Below, piece by piece: positions 19,301-26,875 of a DNA stretch of 64,000 nucleotides. The translations under genes were made by a program, and so were the position numbers. Location: contig NZ_LQOY01000026.1 of assembly GCF_002101675.1 (NCBI RefSeq), forward strand, positions 1 to 64,000, in the 5' to 3' direction. The stretch is from Mycobacterium gordonae. GTDB taxonomy: Bacteria; Actinomycetota; Actinomycetes; Mycobacteriales; Mycobacteriaceae. Every line of letters starts with the position of its first letter. The stretch's first letter is position 1. The notes under the pieces are model-generated. The model was not told the DNA's origin, searched no databases, and saw nothing but the letters and a program-made list of their open reading frames with translations.

Positions 19301-21659
19301 CGGTAGCGGTAACAGCGGCCTGTTCAACTCCGGCGCCGGAAACGTCGGGATCGGCAACTCCGGCACCGGCAATATCGGTATCGGAAATTCCGGCGCCGGA
19401 AACTTCGGCATCGGCAACTCCGGGAGCGGCAACACCGGCTGGGGTAATCCAGGCGACTTCAACACGGGCTTCTTCAACACCGGTAGCTACAACACCGGCA
19501 TAGCCAATCCCGGCGACCACAACACGGGCTGGTTCAACACCGGCAACGTCAATACAGGCATCGGGAACCCGGGCGACTACAACACCGGTAACTACAACAC
19601 CGGCAACTACAACACCGGCATCGGCAACGCCGGCGATTTCGGCACCGGCGGTTTTATTGTCGGCAATCAAAACAACGGCTTCTACTGGCGCGCCGACCGG
19701 CAAGGCCTGCTGGCGGCAAACTACACCATCAAAGTGGACGCCATCTCGGCATTCTTCACGGTCGACGTGCCCGTCAACATTCCCGTCACCGGCACCATTA
19801 CCGACGTTTCCATCTCCGCCCTCACAATTCCGGCGGTCGACGCTCGAGGCACTCTCGACTTGGGGGTATTCAACGGAACGATCAGCGCCCCGATAGGCCC
19901 GATCCACGTCCACGGGGGCGGCAAATCAGCGCCCGCCGACACACCCATCATCATCAAATTCGGCACGCAACCCGCCATCAACTTCAACATCGGCAATCCT
20001 GATGGTTCGACCGTGGTCCGGTTCGTTGGCACTGGCGAGTTCGGGCCGATCCATATTCCGCTGATCAACCTGGCCCCGCGACCGGGCTTTTTCAACGCCA
20101 CCAGCGGTCTGTCGTCGGGCTTCCTGAACTGGGGAACCGGCAGTGCCTCCGGCTTCCAGAACTTCGGCAACAATTCCGGTCTCTTCAACGTCGCCACCGC
20201 GGCACTCGGAAATTCGGGATTCCAGAATTACGGTTCGCTGCAATCGGGCTTCGCAAACCTGGGTGAGGCGATCTCGGGGTTCAGCAATGACGGCATCGGC
20301 GTGTCCGGGTGGCCCGGGAGTGGACTCTGGGGCGCGATCAGCGCCAATGCCGGAAACCACAACTTCGGCAGCGCAAACCTCGGTAACGTGAATGTCGGTT
20401 TCGCAAACTCCGGGCCCGCTCTGACGGACGCCGTGCAAAACCTCGGCCTGGGAAATACCGGTAGTTTCAACCTCGGCTTCGCCAATACCGGCAACCGCAA
20501 CATCGGTATCGCCAACACCGGCGACGGCAATATCGGGATCGGCCTGCGCGGCGATCTGCGGGTGGGCCTGGCCGGACTCAATTCGGGGGGCGGCAATATC
20601 GGGTTGTTCAACTCGGGAACCGATAACATCGGCTTCTTCAATTCGGGCACCGGCAACTTCGGCATCGGGAATTCGGGTAGTCACAACACCGGAATCGCCA
20701 ACAGTGGAGCCAGCAATACGGGCCTTTTGAACACCGCCCTGGCAAACACCGGGATCGGCAATACCGGCAGCCACAACACCGGGTTCTACAACGTCGGCAA
20801 CACCAACACCGGCAGTTTCAACCCGGGCAGCTTCAACACCGGCGACTTCAACAGGGGCAGCTACAACACCGGCTACTTCAACACCGGAAACTCCAATACC
20901 GGTATCGGGAACTCGGGTGATGTCAACACCGGCTTGTTCATCTCAGGCGATTACAGCAATGGAGCGTTCTGGCGTGGCCAGTACCAGGGCCTGGGCGGTT
21001 TCGCATACCAGATGACGATTCCCGAGATTCCGTGGAACTACTCCGTTGCAGGCGACATCGAGATTCCGATCCAGGGCACCATCGACACCATCACGCAGGA
21101 AATGTTCACCATCGACGAGTTCGAGATACCGATCAGCCTCGAAACGTTTATCTGCGTGCTGATCAACCCGCTGCCCCCGTTCGACTGCCTGCAATATGTC
21201 GCGGTATCGCAGCTGCTCACCACCCAGCATGTCGGCCCCTTCACCGTCGATCCGAACGTGATCAATGGCGACACGCCAGTCGAGGTGACCCTGTCGTATC
21301 CGTTCAGCGTGGCCGACGCCGGAACCGTCGGACCCTTCACTTTCGGCTTCGGCTGGCAACAGGGTTCAGGATTCTTCAATACCAGTGCTGCCCCGTCGTC
21401 GGGCTTCCTCAACTCCGGCGCCGGCGGTGCCTCAGGTTTCTTCAACGACGCCGTCGGCGCCGTATCCGGTTTTGGTAACGCGATGGCGCAGAATTCCGGC
21501 GTCTTCAACACGGGGGGCCGCGGAAATTCCGGCTATTTCAACGCTGGGAATCTGCAGTCGGGGTGGCTGAACTTCGGCAATTCCATCTCGGGTTTCTACA
21601 ACCCGCGCATGCTGGACCTACTCGAAACGATTTTCACTCTGGGTGGGCTCAATTCGTAG
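13302..21659 (+). CDS. giant PPE-MPTR protein, 2785 residues
   Basis: The N-terminal 180 residues are a PPE domain (MDYRVLPPEINS, the WxG turn TAWRGPAS, and FGQN-like LGQNGPAI). The rest is of the MPTR type, with Asn-Gly pentapeptides such as GFGNTGSNN. Six long modules alternate an MPTR block, a hinge resembling NGxxWRGxxQG, a roughly 110-residue non-repeat beta-rich stretch, and an SSGFFNSG-type linker. Large PPE-MPTR proteins are expected to be ESX-5 substrates at the cell surface or secreted. No PE gene precedes it. Function unknown. The start ATG gives a canonical PPE N-terminus although the ribosome site is weak. Long open frames on the reverse strand are composition artefacts. Confidence 0.93.
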   Translation: MDYRVLPPEINSARLFVGVGAEPMVNAAAAWQSLATDLGSAAASFSSVTSDLAGTAWRGPASAVMANAAAHYIEWLSTATMKAEQAASQMLVTAAAFEVALVATVRPSVISANRYTFESLVLSNVLGQNGPAIAAAEAQYEQMWAQDVAAMAGYHAAASAAVAEVTPFTAGLLVNLQMGVGSAAPAVAGPAAAQSTIFSNLLPAGFDIFSAGNVGNNNIGFGNTGSNNIGFGNTGSNNLGFGNWGYGNTGFANTGNNNVGIGFTGSNLIGFGGFNSGNGNIGVFNSGTGNIGIGNSGTGNLGIGNSGNSHNTGIGNSGHANTGLFNTGIANSGIGNTGNYNTGDFNPGSGNTGWFNTGNYNTGSCNAGSLNTGLFNTGNVNTGVFNSGDFNNGLFVSGDNKGQFGIRLSVTIPRVPINVQMLMPLHEIVVIDGMTIPVTVPESVFPRTEYLDGFFFLGPIVLGGSTITTPTVTLTIGTPGMVLPISIVGAFEGGTITFLDIPGGPGIGNSTSSPSSGFFNSGAGGTSGFNNFGGTGSGIWNTGLGSAVGNSGLMNAGSLQSGWANWGDTVSGFHSTGSHVSGFLREPGFAAPAFDAGLSNLGQLNLGAGNAGESNFGLANLGSHNFGFANTGNGNVGFANTGNNNIGIGLTGDNRVGFDVAARLNSGSGNLGLFNSGTDNIGLFNSGAGNVGIGNSGSGNMGILNAGHVNTGFFNSGNVNTGVGNSGNHNTGSFNTGSFNTGDFNPGSYNTGYLNTGDYNTGLANAGNVNTGAFVSGSFSNGILWRGQYQGLWGARYTLHVPELPVHVELSIPINIPVTASFTDTVFSGITLRALNFGFSVPLGPLPLARGVIDAVTLPSIRASGPQVAFNIGDVDGSTVVRLPITASIGPFDWTLLNIPAASGFFNSTAHPSSGFFNGGTGTVSGAANTGADLSGFANVAAFGTSGFGNYGELQSGLLNLGTTASGFLNTDIADFIQRQLDGTSTLNVGPANIGVANIGLANLGDTNVGFGHLGNANFGAANAGSHNFGFGNTGNGNFGLANTGNNNIGFGLTGDNLVGFDFAAGLNSGSGNLGLFNSGANNIGIGNSGTGNVGIGNSGNANTGILNAGDVNTGWLNSGVANTGIGNAGKYNTGNFNTGSFNTGDVNPGSYNTGHFNSGDYNTGLANSGNVNTGAFISGNYSNGILWRGEYQGLWGATASGNIPDTAIPVHLRMSLYLDVPVTGTLGTITIQSFTIPRLSVEATFFEVPGVDLGTRVLDVRPITIPAISISQSTVSMRIGAGPGPLIETGGTGSLLPISLPFINFPPGPGFGNTTSTPSSGIFNSGPGPVSGFGNAGGHISGFFNLATAASGYYNVGGQVSGLSNLGNTISGAFNTSALTMPANLSGFGHSSAEIAGHLTGAGAPLANFGFGNLGAYNVGLSNVGSANFGSGNVGSHDFGIGNLGSGNVGLANFGALNAGLANLGHENFGLSNAGNSNAGIANTGNHNIGFGNTGDNNIGIGLTGTGQIGFGALNSGRGNIGLLNSGTGNVGLFNSGTGNIGLFNSGTGNTGLCNSGTGNTGIANAGNGNWGLWNPGTGNTGVANTGDHNTGFHNSGNTNTGIANAGDYNTGVANTGDTNTGVANDGDYNTGMFNTGDYNTGFHNSGDVNTGAFNAGNYSNGVLWRGDYQGLWGAHAEIFIPAFPVLNLDLNIPVNIPIHLDLGSLGSEGFTIPPAVINGTDIINYTIGPIYFPTVTGTLPVIDITIGGPTASLPIAIRSGAGPIRIVLLDIPPAPGFGNSSTAPSSGFFNSGTGSSSGFGNIGGNNSGFWNSSLRNLGNSGFQNFGSLQSGWANLGNTVSGFFNTGTADLMMPANVSGWSTAGSDLAGVFRGPTGTTTFNAGLANLGALNLGSANLGDYQLGSGNVGSYNIGFGNRGAGNFGFGDLGSNNFGFGNLGDSNIGFGNTGSHNIGFGNTGMGNVGFGNTGNGNIGLANGGDANFGIGLAGRNLVGFGGLNSGSGNSGLFNSGAGNVGIGNSGTGNIGIGNSGAGNFGIGNSGSGNTGWGNPGDFNTGFFNTGSYNTGIANPGDHNTGWFNTGNVNTGIGNPGDYNTGNYNTGNYNTGIGNAGDFGTGGFIVGNQNNGFYWRADRQGLLAANYTIKVDAISAFFTVDVPVNIPVTGTITDVSISALTIPAVDARGTLDLGVFNGTISAPIGPIHVHGGGKSAPADTPIIIKFGTQPAINFNIGNPDGSTVVRFVGTGEFGPIHIPLINLAPRPGFFNATSGLSSGFLNWGTGSASGFQNFGNNSGLFNVATAALGNSGFQNYGSLQSGFANLGEAISGFSNDGIGVSGWPGSGLWGAISANAGNHNFGSANLGNVNVGFANSGPALTDAVQNLGLGNTGSFNLGFANTGNRNIGIANTGDGNIGIGLRGDLRVGLAGLNSGGGNIGLFNSGTDNIGFFNSGTGNFGIGNSGSHNTGIANSGASNTGLLNTALANTGIGNTGSHNTGFYNVGNTNTGSFNPGSFNTGDFNRGSYNTGYFNTGNSNTGIGNSGDVNTGLFISGDYSNGAFWRGQYQGLGGFAYQMTIPEIPWNYSVAGDIEIPIQGTIDTITQEMFTIDEFEIPISLETFICVLINPLPPFDCLQYVAVSQLLTTQHVGPFTVDPNVINGDTPVEVTLSYPFSVADAGTVGPFTFGFGWQQGSGFFNTSAAPSSGFLNSGAGGASGFFNDAVGAVSGFGNAMAQNSGVFNTGGRGNSGYFNAGNLQSGWLNFGNSISGFYNPRMLDLLETIFTLGGLNS
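13938..21658 (+). repeat. six tandem MPTR / beta-domain modules within the PPE gene
   Basis: The hinge (NGILWRGQYQGLWGA in the second module) recurs at about 14471, 15642, 16852, 18284, 19670 and 20956. Spacing is therefore about 1.2 to 1.4 kb. The first copy is the most diverged (NGLFVSGDNKG). Each hinge follows a run of NTG/NSG pentapeptides and precedes a non-repeat segment ending in PGFGNS or SGFFNS. Positions are read by eye and approximate. Confidence 0.8.
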
Positions 21660-21794
21660 CTTCCGGCTGGCCGCAGTACCGATCCCCTGCATAGCCGCTG
21701 CCTGGGCATTTCATGTCTGCTGAACGATTGCCGAAAGTCATCGCGATTGAATCAGCGACCTAGGAATGCGCGAGTCCACAGTGAGGGCAGGCTG

Positions 21795-22910
21795 ATGTCG
21801 TTTGTATTGGCAGTACCGGAGGCGGTCAACGCGGCGGCAGCCGAGCTGGCGGGCCTCGGCTCGGTTATCGGCGCCGCCAATGCGGCGGCCGCGGTCCCTA
21901 CGACGGCACTGGCAGCGGCGGCCGGCGATGAAGTGTCGGTGGCGCTCGCCGCACTGTTCGGGTCACACGGCCAGGAGTATCAGTCGCTCAGCGCGCAGGT
22001 GGCGCGGCTACAGGACGAATTTGTGCGCAATCTCCAGGCCGGCTCGCACGCCTACGCGGCAGCCGAAGCGACCAATGCCGTTGCCGCGGCAGAGGAGCAG
22101 GTCCTCGCCCTCGTCAACGCCCCGTCACGGGCTTTGACAGGGCGCGCGCTGATCGGCGACGGCGCGAACGGAACCTCGCCGGGACAGGCCGGTCGCGACG
22201 GTGGATGGCTCTGGGGTAACGGCGGCAACGGCGCACCGGGCGCCGCGGGGCAGGCCGGCGGCCGCGGTGGGGACGCCGGACTGCTGTGGGGCAGCGGTGG
22301 CGCCGGTGGGGCCGGTGGACGCGGCATCTTCGCCGGCCAGGCCGGCGGAGCCGGTGGTGCAGGCGGCAATGCCTGGCTGTTGGGGAACGGCGGGATCGGG
22401 GGTGCCGGCGCGGCCGGCCAGGACGGCCAGGCCGCGTTCCGCAGCGGTGCCGGTGGAGCCGGTGGCGCCGGCGGTGTCGGCGGCATGGGTGGTCTGCTCG
22501 CCGGAGTCGGCGGGATAGGCGGCAACGGCGCGGCCGGCGGTGCCGGCGCGAACGGTGTCGGAGGGGCGGGCGGGGCAGGTGGCGCCGGCGGCCTGGGCAG
22601 TGTCGCGAACGGGGGCGTCGGCGGTAACGGCGCCTACCTGTTCGGCAGTGGTGGCGCGGGGGGGAACGGCGGTTCCGGCGCCGGAGCGGCCGGTATCGGT
22701 GGTTCCGGCGGCGGCGGGGGGCTGCTCCTGGGCAACGGCGGTGCCGGCGGCAACGGCGCGCCGGGCGGCACCGGTGCCGGTGGCGCCGGCGGCAACGCCG
22801 TCCTGATCGGCAATGGCGGCAACGGCGGAGCGGGCACCGGTGGCGCCCCCGGTGGACCCGGCGGTAGGCGCGGCCTGCTCTTCGGCAGTAACGGCGTCAA
22901 CGGCCCGTAG
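21795..22910 (+). CDS. PE_PGRS protein (371 residues)
   Basis: The product starts [20 protein letters not shown], a PE domain of about 95 residues. [12 protein letters not shown] linker follows, then a PGRS domain of GGAGG and GGNGG triplets to the stop. I use ATG 21795, after gagggcaggctg, rather than an upstream in-frame ATG, because it gives the canonical PE start. Its position before the Rv1769-like gene matches PE_PGRS31 (Rv1768) in M. tuberculosis, but PGRS sequences cannot establish orthology by eye. PE_PGRS proteins are typically ESX-5-dependent surface proteins. Confidence 0.9.
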   Translation: MSFVLAVPEAVNAAAAELAGLGSVIGAANAAAAVPTTALAAAAGDEVSVALAALFGSHGQEYQSLSAQVARLQDEFVRNLQAGSHAYAAAEATNAVAAAEEQVLALVNAPSRALTGRALIGDGANGTSPGQAGRDGGWLWGNGGNGAPGAAGQAGGRGGDAGLLWGSGGAGGAGGRGIFAGQAGGAGGAGGNAWLLGNGGIGGAGAAGQDGQAAFRSGAGGAGGAGGVGGMGGLLAGVGGIGGNGAAGGAGANGVGGAGGAGGAGGLGSVANGGVGGNGAYLFGSGGAGGNGGSGAGAAGIGGSGGGGGLLLGNGGAGGNGAPGGTGAGGAGGNAVLIGNGGNGGAGTGGAPGGPGGRRGLLFGSNGVNGP

Positions 22911-23019
22911 CAGGGCATTCTGCACAATCTTCGGTGGCATGGACGGCAAAGTGCACAGACTGCGGACTCGGTTGTGAAGAGGTTGCGGCAATTGGGCGAA
23001 TGTTCAGTAAGGTGACGGC

Positions 23020-24258
23020 GTGAATGCCGGTCGCGAGCAACGTGCGGATGGGCAAGTCAGGCTGGATGTACCAGGCCGGCTGCGGCGTTACGAAGAAGCG
23101 TTCGCCGACCTGGATGCGCCTTTTGCGTTCCTGGACCTGGACGCAATGTGGAGCAACGCCACCCAGCTGCTGACCCGCGCCGGCGGAAAGCCGATTCGGG
23201 TAGCGTCAAAGTCGTTGCGGTGCAGGCCGATACAGCGTCAAATTCTGGACTTCAACCAGCGTTTCGACGGGTTGATGACCTTCACCCTGCGCGAGACACT
23301 GTGGCTGGCCGGCCACGGCTTCCGGAATCTGCTGCTCGCTTACCCGAGCACCGATCGCGCCGCGCTGCGCGAGCTGGGGGAGGTCACCGCCGCGGACCCC
23401 GACGGCGCCCCGATCGTGATGGTCGACAGTGTGGAGCATCTGGACCTGATCGAGAAGGCAACAAACCAGCCGGTACGGCTGTGCCTGGACCTTGACGCCG
23501 GATACTGGCCGGGCGGCGGCCGCGTCAAGATAGGCCCTAAGCGCTCCCCCCTGCACACCCCCGAGCAAGCGCGTGCCCTCGCGGAACAGATCGCGCGGCG
23601 GCCGAAGCTGAAACTGGTCGCGCTGATGTCCTATGAGGGCCACATCGCCGGGTTCGGCGACCATGTCGCCGGCAAGCATCTGCAGAATGCGCTCGTGGGG
23701 CTCATGCAGCGCCGCTCGATCGCGGAACTACGGGAGCGCCGCGCCCGCGCCGTGGAGCTGGTCCGGGAAGTGGCCGACCTCGAGATCGTCAACGCCGGCG
23801 GCACCGGGGACCTGGAGCTCGTAGCGCAGGAACCGGCGATGACCGAGGCGACCGCGGGATCCGGTTTCTACGCGCCGACGCTGTTCGATTCCTACTCGTC
23901 GTTCACGTTGGCGCCCGCGGCGATGTTCGCCCTGCCGGTGTGTCGCCGGCCGGACGACCAGACGGTGACCGCACTGGGCGGCGGCTATCTGGCCAGTGGC
24001 GTCGGTGCCAAAGACCGGATGCCCACTCCGTACCTGCCGCCGGGGCTGGCACTGAATTCGATGGAGGGCACGGGCGAAGTCCAGACACCGCTGACCGGGG
24101 ACGCGGCCCGTGCCCTGCGGATCGGTGACAAGGTCTACTTCCGGCATACCAAGGCCGGTGAACTGTGTGAGCGGTTCGACCGGCTGCATTTGGTGCGCGG
24201 CAACGCGATAGTCGACACGGTCCCGACCTACCGGGGTGAGGGGTGCACGTTCCTCTGA
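23020..24258 (+). CDS. PLP-dependent alanine-racemase-fold enzyme, Rv1769 type
   Basis: The 412-residue protein has an N-terminal alanine-racemase (fold III) barrel. The PLP lysine is expected at K64 in RVASKSLRC. Sequences such as VRLCLDLDAG, LMSYEGHIAG and VNAGGTGDL fit the barrel and phosphate loop, with a D-serine dehydratase/D-threonine-aldolase-like C-terminal part. A true racemase would have a different second catalytic residue, so amino-acid aldolase or dehydratase activity is as likely. GTG start with aaggtg upstream. It begins a forward operon with the peptidase and dehydrogenase. Confidence 0.85.
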   Translation: MNAGREQRADGQVRLDVPGRLRRYEEAFADLDAPFAFLDLDAMWSNATQLLTRAGGKPIRVASKSLRCRPIQRQILDFNQRFDGLMTFTLRETLWLAGHGFRNLLLAYPSTDRAALRELGEVTAADPDGAPIVMVDSVEHLDLIEKATNQPVRLCLDLDAGYWPGGGRVKIGPKRSPLHTPEQARALAEQIARRPKLKLVALMSYEGHIAGFGDHVAGKHLQNALVGLMQRRSIAELRERRARAVELVREVADLEIVNAGGTGDLELVAQEPAMTEATAGSGFYAPTLFDSYSSFTLAPAAMFALPVCRRPDDQTVTALGGGYLASGVGAKDRMPTPYLPPGLALNSMEGTGEVQTPLTGDAARALRIGDKVYFRHTKAGELCERFDRLHLVRGNAIVDTVPTYRGEGCTFL

Positions 24259-24277
24259 TGCGCACACAGGAGTCGCC

Positions 24278-25483
24278 ATGACCGCGATCAGCGCGGAGCC
24301 CACCGAGATCGACACGCTGCGGGAAGTCGTCGAGACGCTCGCGCCGATCGAGCGGGGCGCCGGCAGCCCCGGCGAGCACCGAGCGGCCCTCTGGATCGTC
24401 GAGCGCCTGCGCGCCGCCGGGGCGCGGCATGCGCGCGTCGAAGAAGAGCAGTTCTACGACGGTTACCCCCGACTGCACGCGAAGCTGTCCGCCGTCGGCG
24501 TCGCGGCCGCCGCGGCGGGTCTGGTCAGCCGGCGGTTGCGGGGGCCGGCGGCGCTGGCCGGGGTGAGTGCCGGGCTGGCGATCGCCGACGATTGCTCCAA
24601 CGGAGCCCGGGTGGTGCGCAAGACCCTGCACAAATCCCGGACCACCTGGAATGTGGTGGCCGAAGCGGGTGACCCGGCGGGTGAGCACACGGTAGTGGTG
24701 TGCGCGCACCACGACGCCGCACACAGCGGCAAATTCTTCGACTCCAAGCTTCAGGAGTACGCGGTCGCCTGGGTCCCCGGAATCGTCGAACGGGTCGACA
24801 CGTCCCTGCCCAGCTGGTGGCCGACGATCTTCGCGCCCGCCCTGGCCGGCGTCGGGGCCCTGCGCGGCAGCCGGGCCATGATGCTCGCCGGCGCGGCGAT
24901 AAGCGCAATCGGGGTGGCCGCATTCGCCGACATCGCCCGCAGCCCGATCGTGCCCGGGGCCAACGACAACCTCTCGGCGGTCGCGCTGCTGGTGGCTCTG
25001 GCCGAGCGGCTGCGTGACCGTCCGACGCCCGATGTGCGGGTGCTGCTGGTCTCGCTGGGCGCCGAAGAGCAGTTGCAGGGCGGCATTTACGGTTTCATGG
25101 CGCGGCACAAACCGGAACTGGACCGCGAGCGAACCTATTTCCTCAACTTCGACACCGTCGGCTCCCCGGAGCTGATCATGCTCGAAGGAGAGGGCGCGAC
25201 GGTCATGGAGGACTACTTCTACCGGCCGTTCCGCGATCTGGTGGTGCGGGCCGCCGAACGCGCCGGGGCACCGCTGCGGCGCGGCATGCGATCACGCACC
25301 AGCACCGACGCCGTGCTGATGAGCCGGGCGGGTTACCCTACCGCGTGCTTTTCTTCGATCGACCGCCACAAGGCGTTGTCCAACTATCACCAAATGTCGG
25401 ATACGCCAGAAAATCTGGTGTATGAGACCGTGATCCACGCGGTCACGGTCGCGGAATCTGTAGCACGGGAGCTGGTGCGATGA
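24278..25483 (+). CDS. M28-family metallopeptidase, Rv1770 type
   Basis: The 401-residue protein has zinc-aminopeptidase motifs: VVVCAHHDAAHSG (metal His and Asp), GANDNLSAVALL (bridging Asp), SLGAEEQLQGG (catalytic Glu-Glu) and a late FSSIDRHKALSNYHQ region. Hydrophobic segments near 65-110 and 185-225 could be membrane associated, unusual for a plain M28 enzyme. I chose ATG 24278, preceded by acaggag, rather than an upstream ATG inside the previous stop region. It ends in an ATGA overlap with the gulonolactone-type dehydrogenase. Substrate unknown. Confidence 0.82.
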   Translation: MTAISAEPTEIDTLREVVETLAPIERGAGSPGEHRAALWIVERLRAAGARHARVEEEQFYDGYPRLHAKLSAVGVAAAAAGLVSRRLRGPAALAGVSAGLAIADDCSNGARVVRKTLHKSRTTWNVVAEAGDPAGEHTVVVCAHHDAAHSGKFFDSKLQEYAVAWVPGIVERVDTSLPSWWPTIFAPALAGVGALRGSRAMMLAGAAISAIGVAAFADIARSPIVPGANDNLSAVALLVALAERLRDRPTPDVRVLLVSLGAEEQLQGGIYGFMARHKPELDRERTYFLNFDTVGSPELIMLEGEGATVMEDYFYRPFRDLVVRAAERAGAPLRRGMRSRTSTDAVLMSRAGYPTACFSSIDRHKALSNYHQMSDTPENLVYETVIHAVTVAESVARELVR

Positions 25484-26763
25484 GTATGTGGAAGAACTGG
25501 GCCGGTGACCAAATCTGCGCGCCGGCCCTGATCGAACGGCCCGCTTCGGAGGCCGAGCTTTCGGACATCGTCGTCCGGGCGGCCGGCCGAGGCCAGCCGG
25601 TCCGCGCGGTGGGAAGCGGTCACTCGTTCACCGACTGCGCCTGTACCGACGGCGTCATGATCGACATGAGCGGCCTGCAGCGGGTGATCAACGTCGACAA
25701 GGCCAACGGGCTGGCGACGGTCGAGGGGGGCGCCAAGCTGCATCCGCTCTTCGCCGAGCTGGCCGCCAACGGGTTCGGCATCGAGAACCAGGGCGACATC
25801 GACAAGCAATCGATCACCGGAGCCACGGCAACCGCCACGCATGGCACCGGAGCGCGCTTCAAAAACGTGTCAGCACAGATTGTTTCGGCGCGTGTGGTGA
25901 CCGCCAGCGGTGAGGTGCTGGAGGTCAACGACGGAGACGACTACCTGGCGGCGCGGGTATCGCTCGGAGCGCTGGGCGTGATATCGCAGGTCACGCTCAA
26001 GGTGGTGCCGCTGTTCACGTTGCACCGCGAGGACGAGTTGCGCCCGCTGAGCACCACGCTCGAGCGACTCGACGCCGATGTCGACGGCAACGACCACTTC
26101 GAGTTCTTCGTCTTCCCCTACGGCGACACCGCGCTCACCCGCACCACCCGGCGCAGCAACGAACCACCCCGGCCCGGACCGGTGTGGAAAAAGAAGCTCG
26201 GTGAGGGCTTGGAGAACGCCGGCCTGAACGTGATCTGCCGCGCCGGTCGCCAATTCCCAAGCGCCGCACCACGCCTGAATCGCTTGATGACAAGCCTGAT
26301 GTCGCCGTCGAGCGTCCAGGATCATGGGTGGAAGGTCTACGCCAGCGCGCGAAACGTCAAGTTCACCGAGATGGAATACGCGATTCCCCGAGAGCATGCG
26401 CAAACTGCGGTCCAGCGCGTCATCGACCTCGTACGCCGGCGCAACCTGCCGGTCATGTATCCCCTGGAAGTACGCTTCAGCGCTCCCGACGACGCTTTTC
26501 TGTCGACCGCGAACGGTCGGGACACCTGCTACATCGCGGTACACCAGTTCAGCGGCATGGAATTCGAGACGTATTTCCGCGCCGTGGAGGAGATCATGGA
26601 CTCCTACGAAGGCCGCCCGCACTGGGGCAAGCGGCACTACCAGACCGCCGCCACCCTACGTGAGCGCTACCCCGACTGGGATCGGTTCACCGCCGTGCGC
26701 GACCGTCTCGACCCCAACCGGGTATTCCGCAACGACTACACCCGGCGGGTTCTGGGCACCTGA
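25480..26763 (+). CDS. L-gulono-1,4-lactone dehydrogenase, Rv1771 type
   Basis: The 427-residue FAD enzyme has the vanillyl-alcohol-oxidase fold. The FAD-binding domain includes RAVGSGHSFTDCACTDGVM and TGATATATHGTG. The C-terminal ALO/gulonolactone domain ends HWGKRHYQTAATLRERYP. M. tuberculosis Rv1771 is the L-gulono-1,4-lactone dehydrogenase giving ascorbate, and this protein is clearly of that type. It overlaps the upstream peptidase gene by 4 bases. The physiological electron acceptor and the origin of the gulonolactone are not shown by the sequence. Confidence 0.9.
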   Translation: MSMWKNWAGDQICAPALIERPASEAELSDIVVRAAGRGQPVRAVGSGHSFTDCACTDGVMIDMSGLQRVINVDKANGLATVEGGAKLHPLFAELAANGFGIENQGDIDKQSITGATATATHGTGARFKNVSAQIVSARVVTASGEVLEVNDGDDYLAARVSLGALGVISQVTLKVVPLFTLHREDELRPLSTTLERLDADVDGNDHFEFFVFPYGDTALTRTTRRSNEPPRPGPVWKKKLGEGLENAGLNVICRAGRQFPSAAPRLNRLMTSLMSPSSVQDHGWKVYASARNVKFTEMEYAIPREHAQTAVQRVIDLVRRRNLPVMYPLEVRFSAPDDAFLSTANGRDTCYIAVHQFSGMEFETYFRAVEEIMDSYEGRPHWGKRHYQTAATLRERYPDWDRFTAVRDRLDPNRVFRNDYTRRVLGT

Positions 26764-26875
26764 CGCGCCGGGGGCGTAGACGAACGGCCCGATCTGTGGG
26801 GACCAAAGTCATTGGCTGCCAGTATGGTGCTGACGTGAGGCGTTGCCGGCCGTAGGTTTACGACCGGGAGCGAAC

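Noticed and set aside
14378..21511. Long reverse-strand reading frames opposite the giant PPE gene
   Set aside because: They encode monotonous Ala/Val/Asp or Pro/Leu repeats that mirror the forward MPTR repeats; no start signals or family resemblance.
13938..21658. Short direct repeats resembling a CRISPR or satellite array
   Set aside because: The repeats are in-frame Asn-Gly codons of a PPE-MPTR protein, without uniform repeats and unique spacers.
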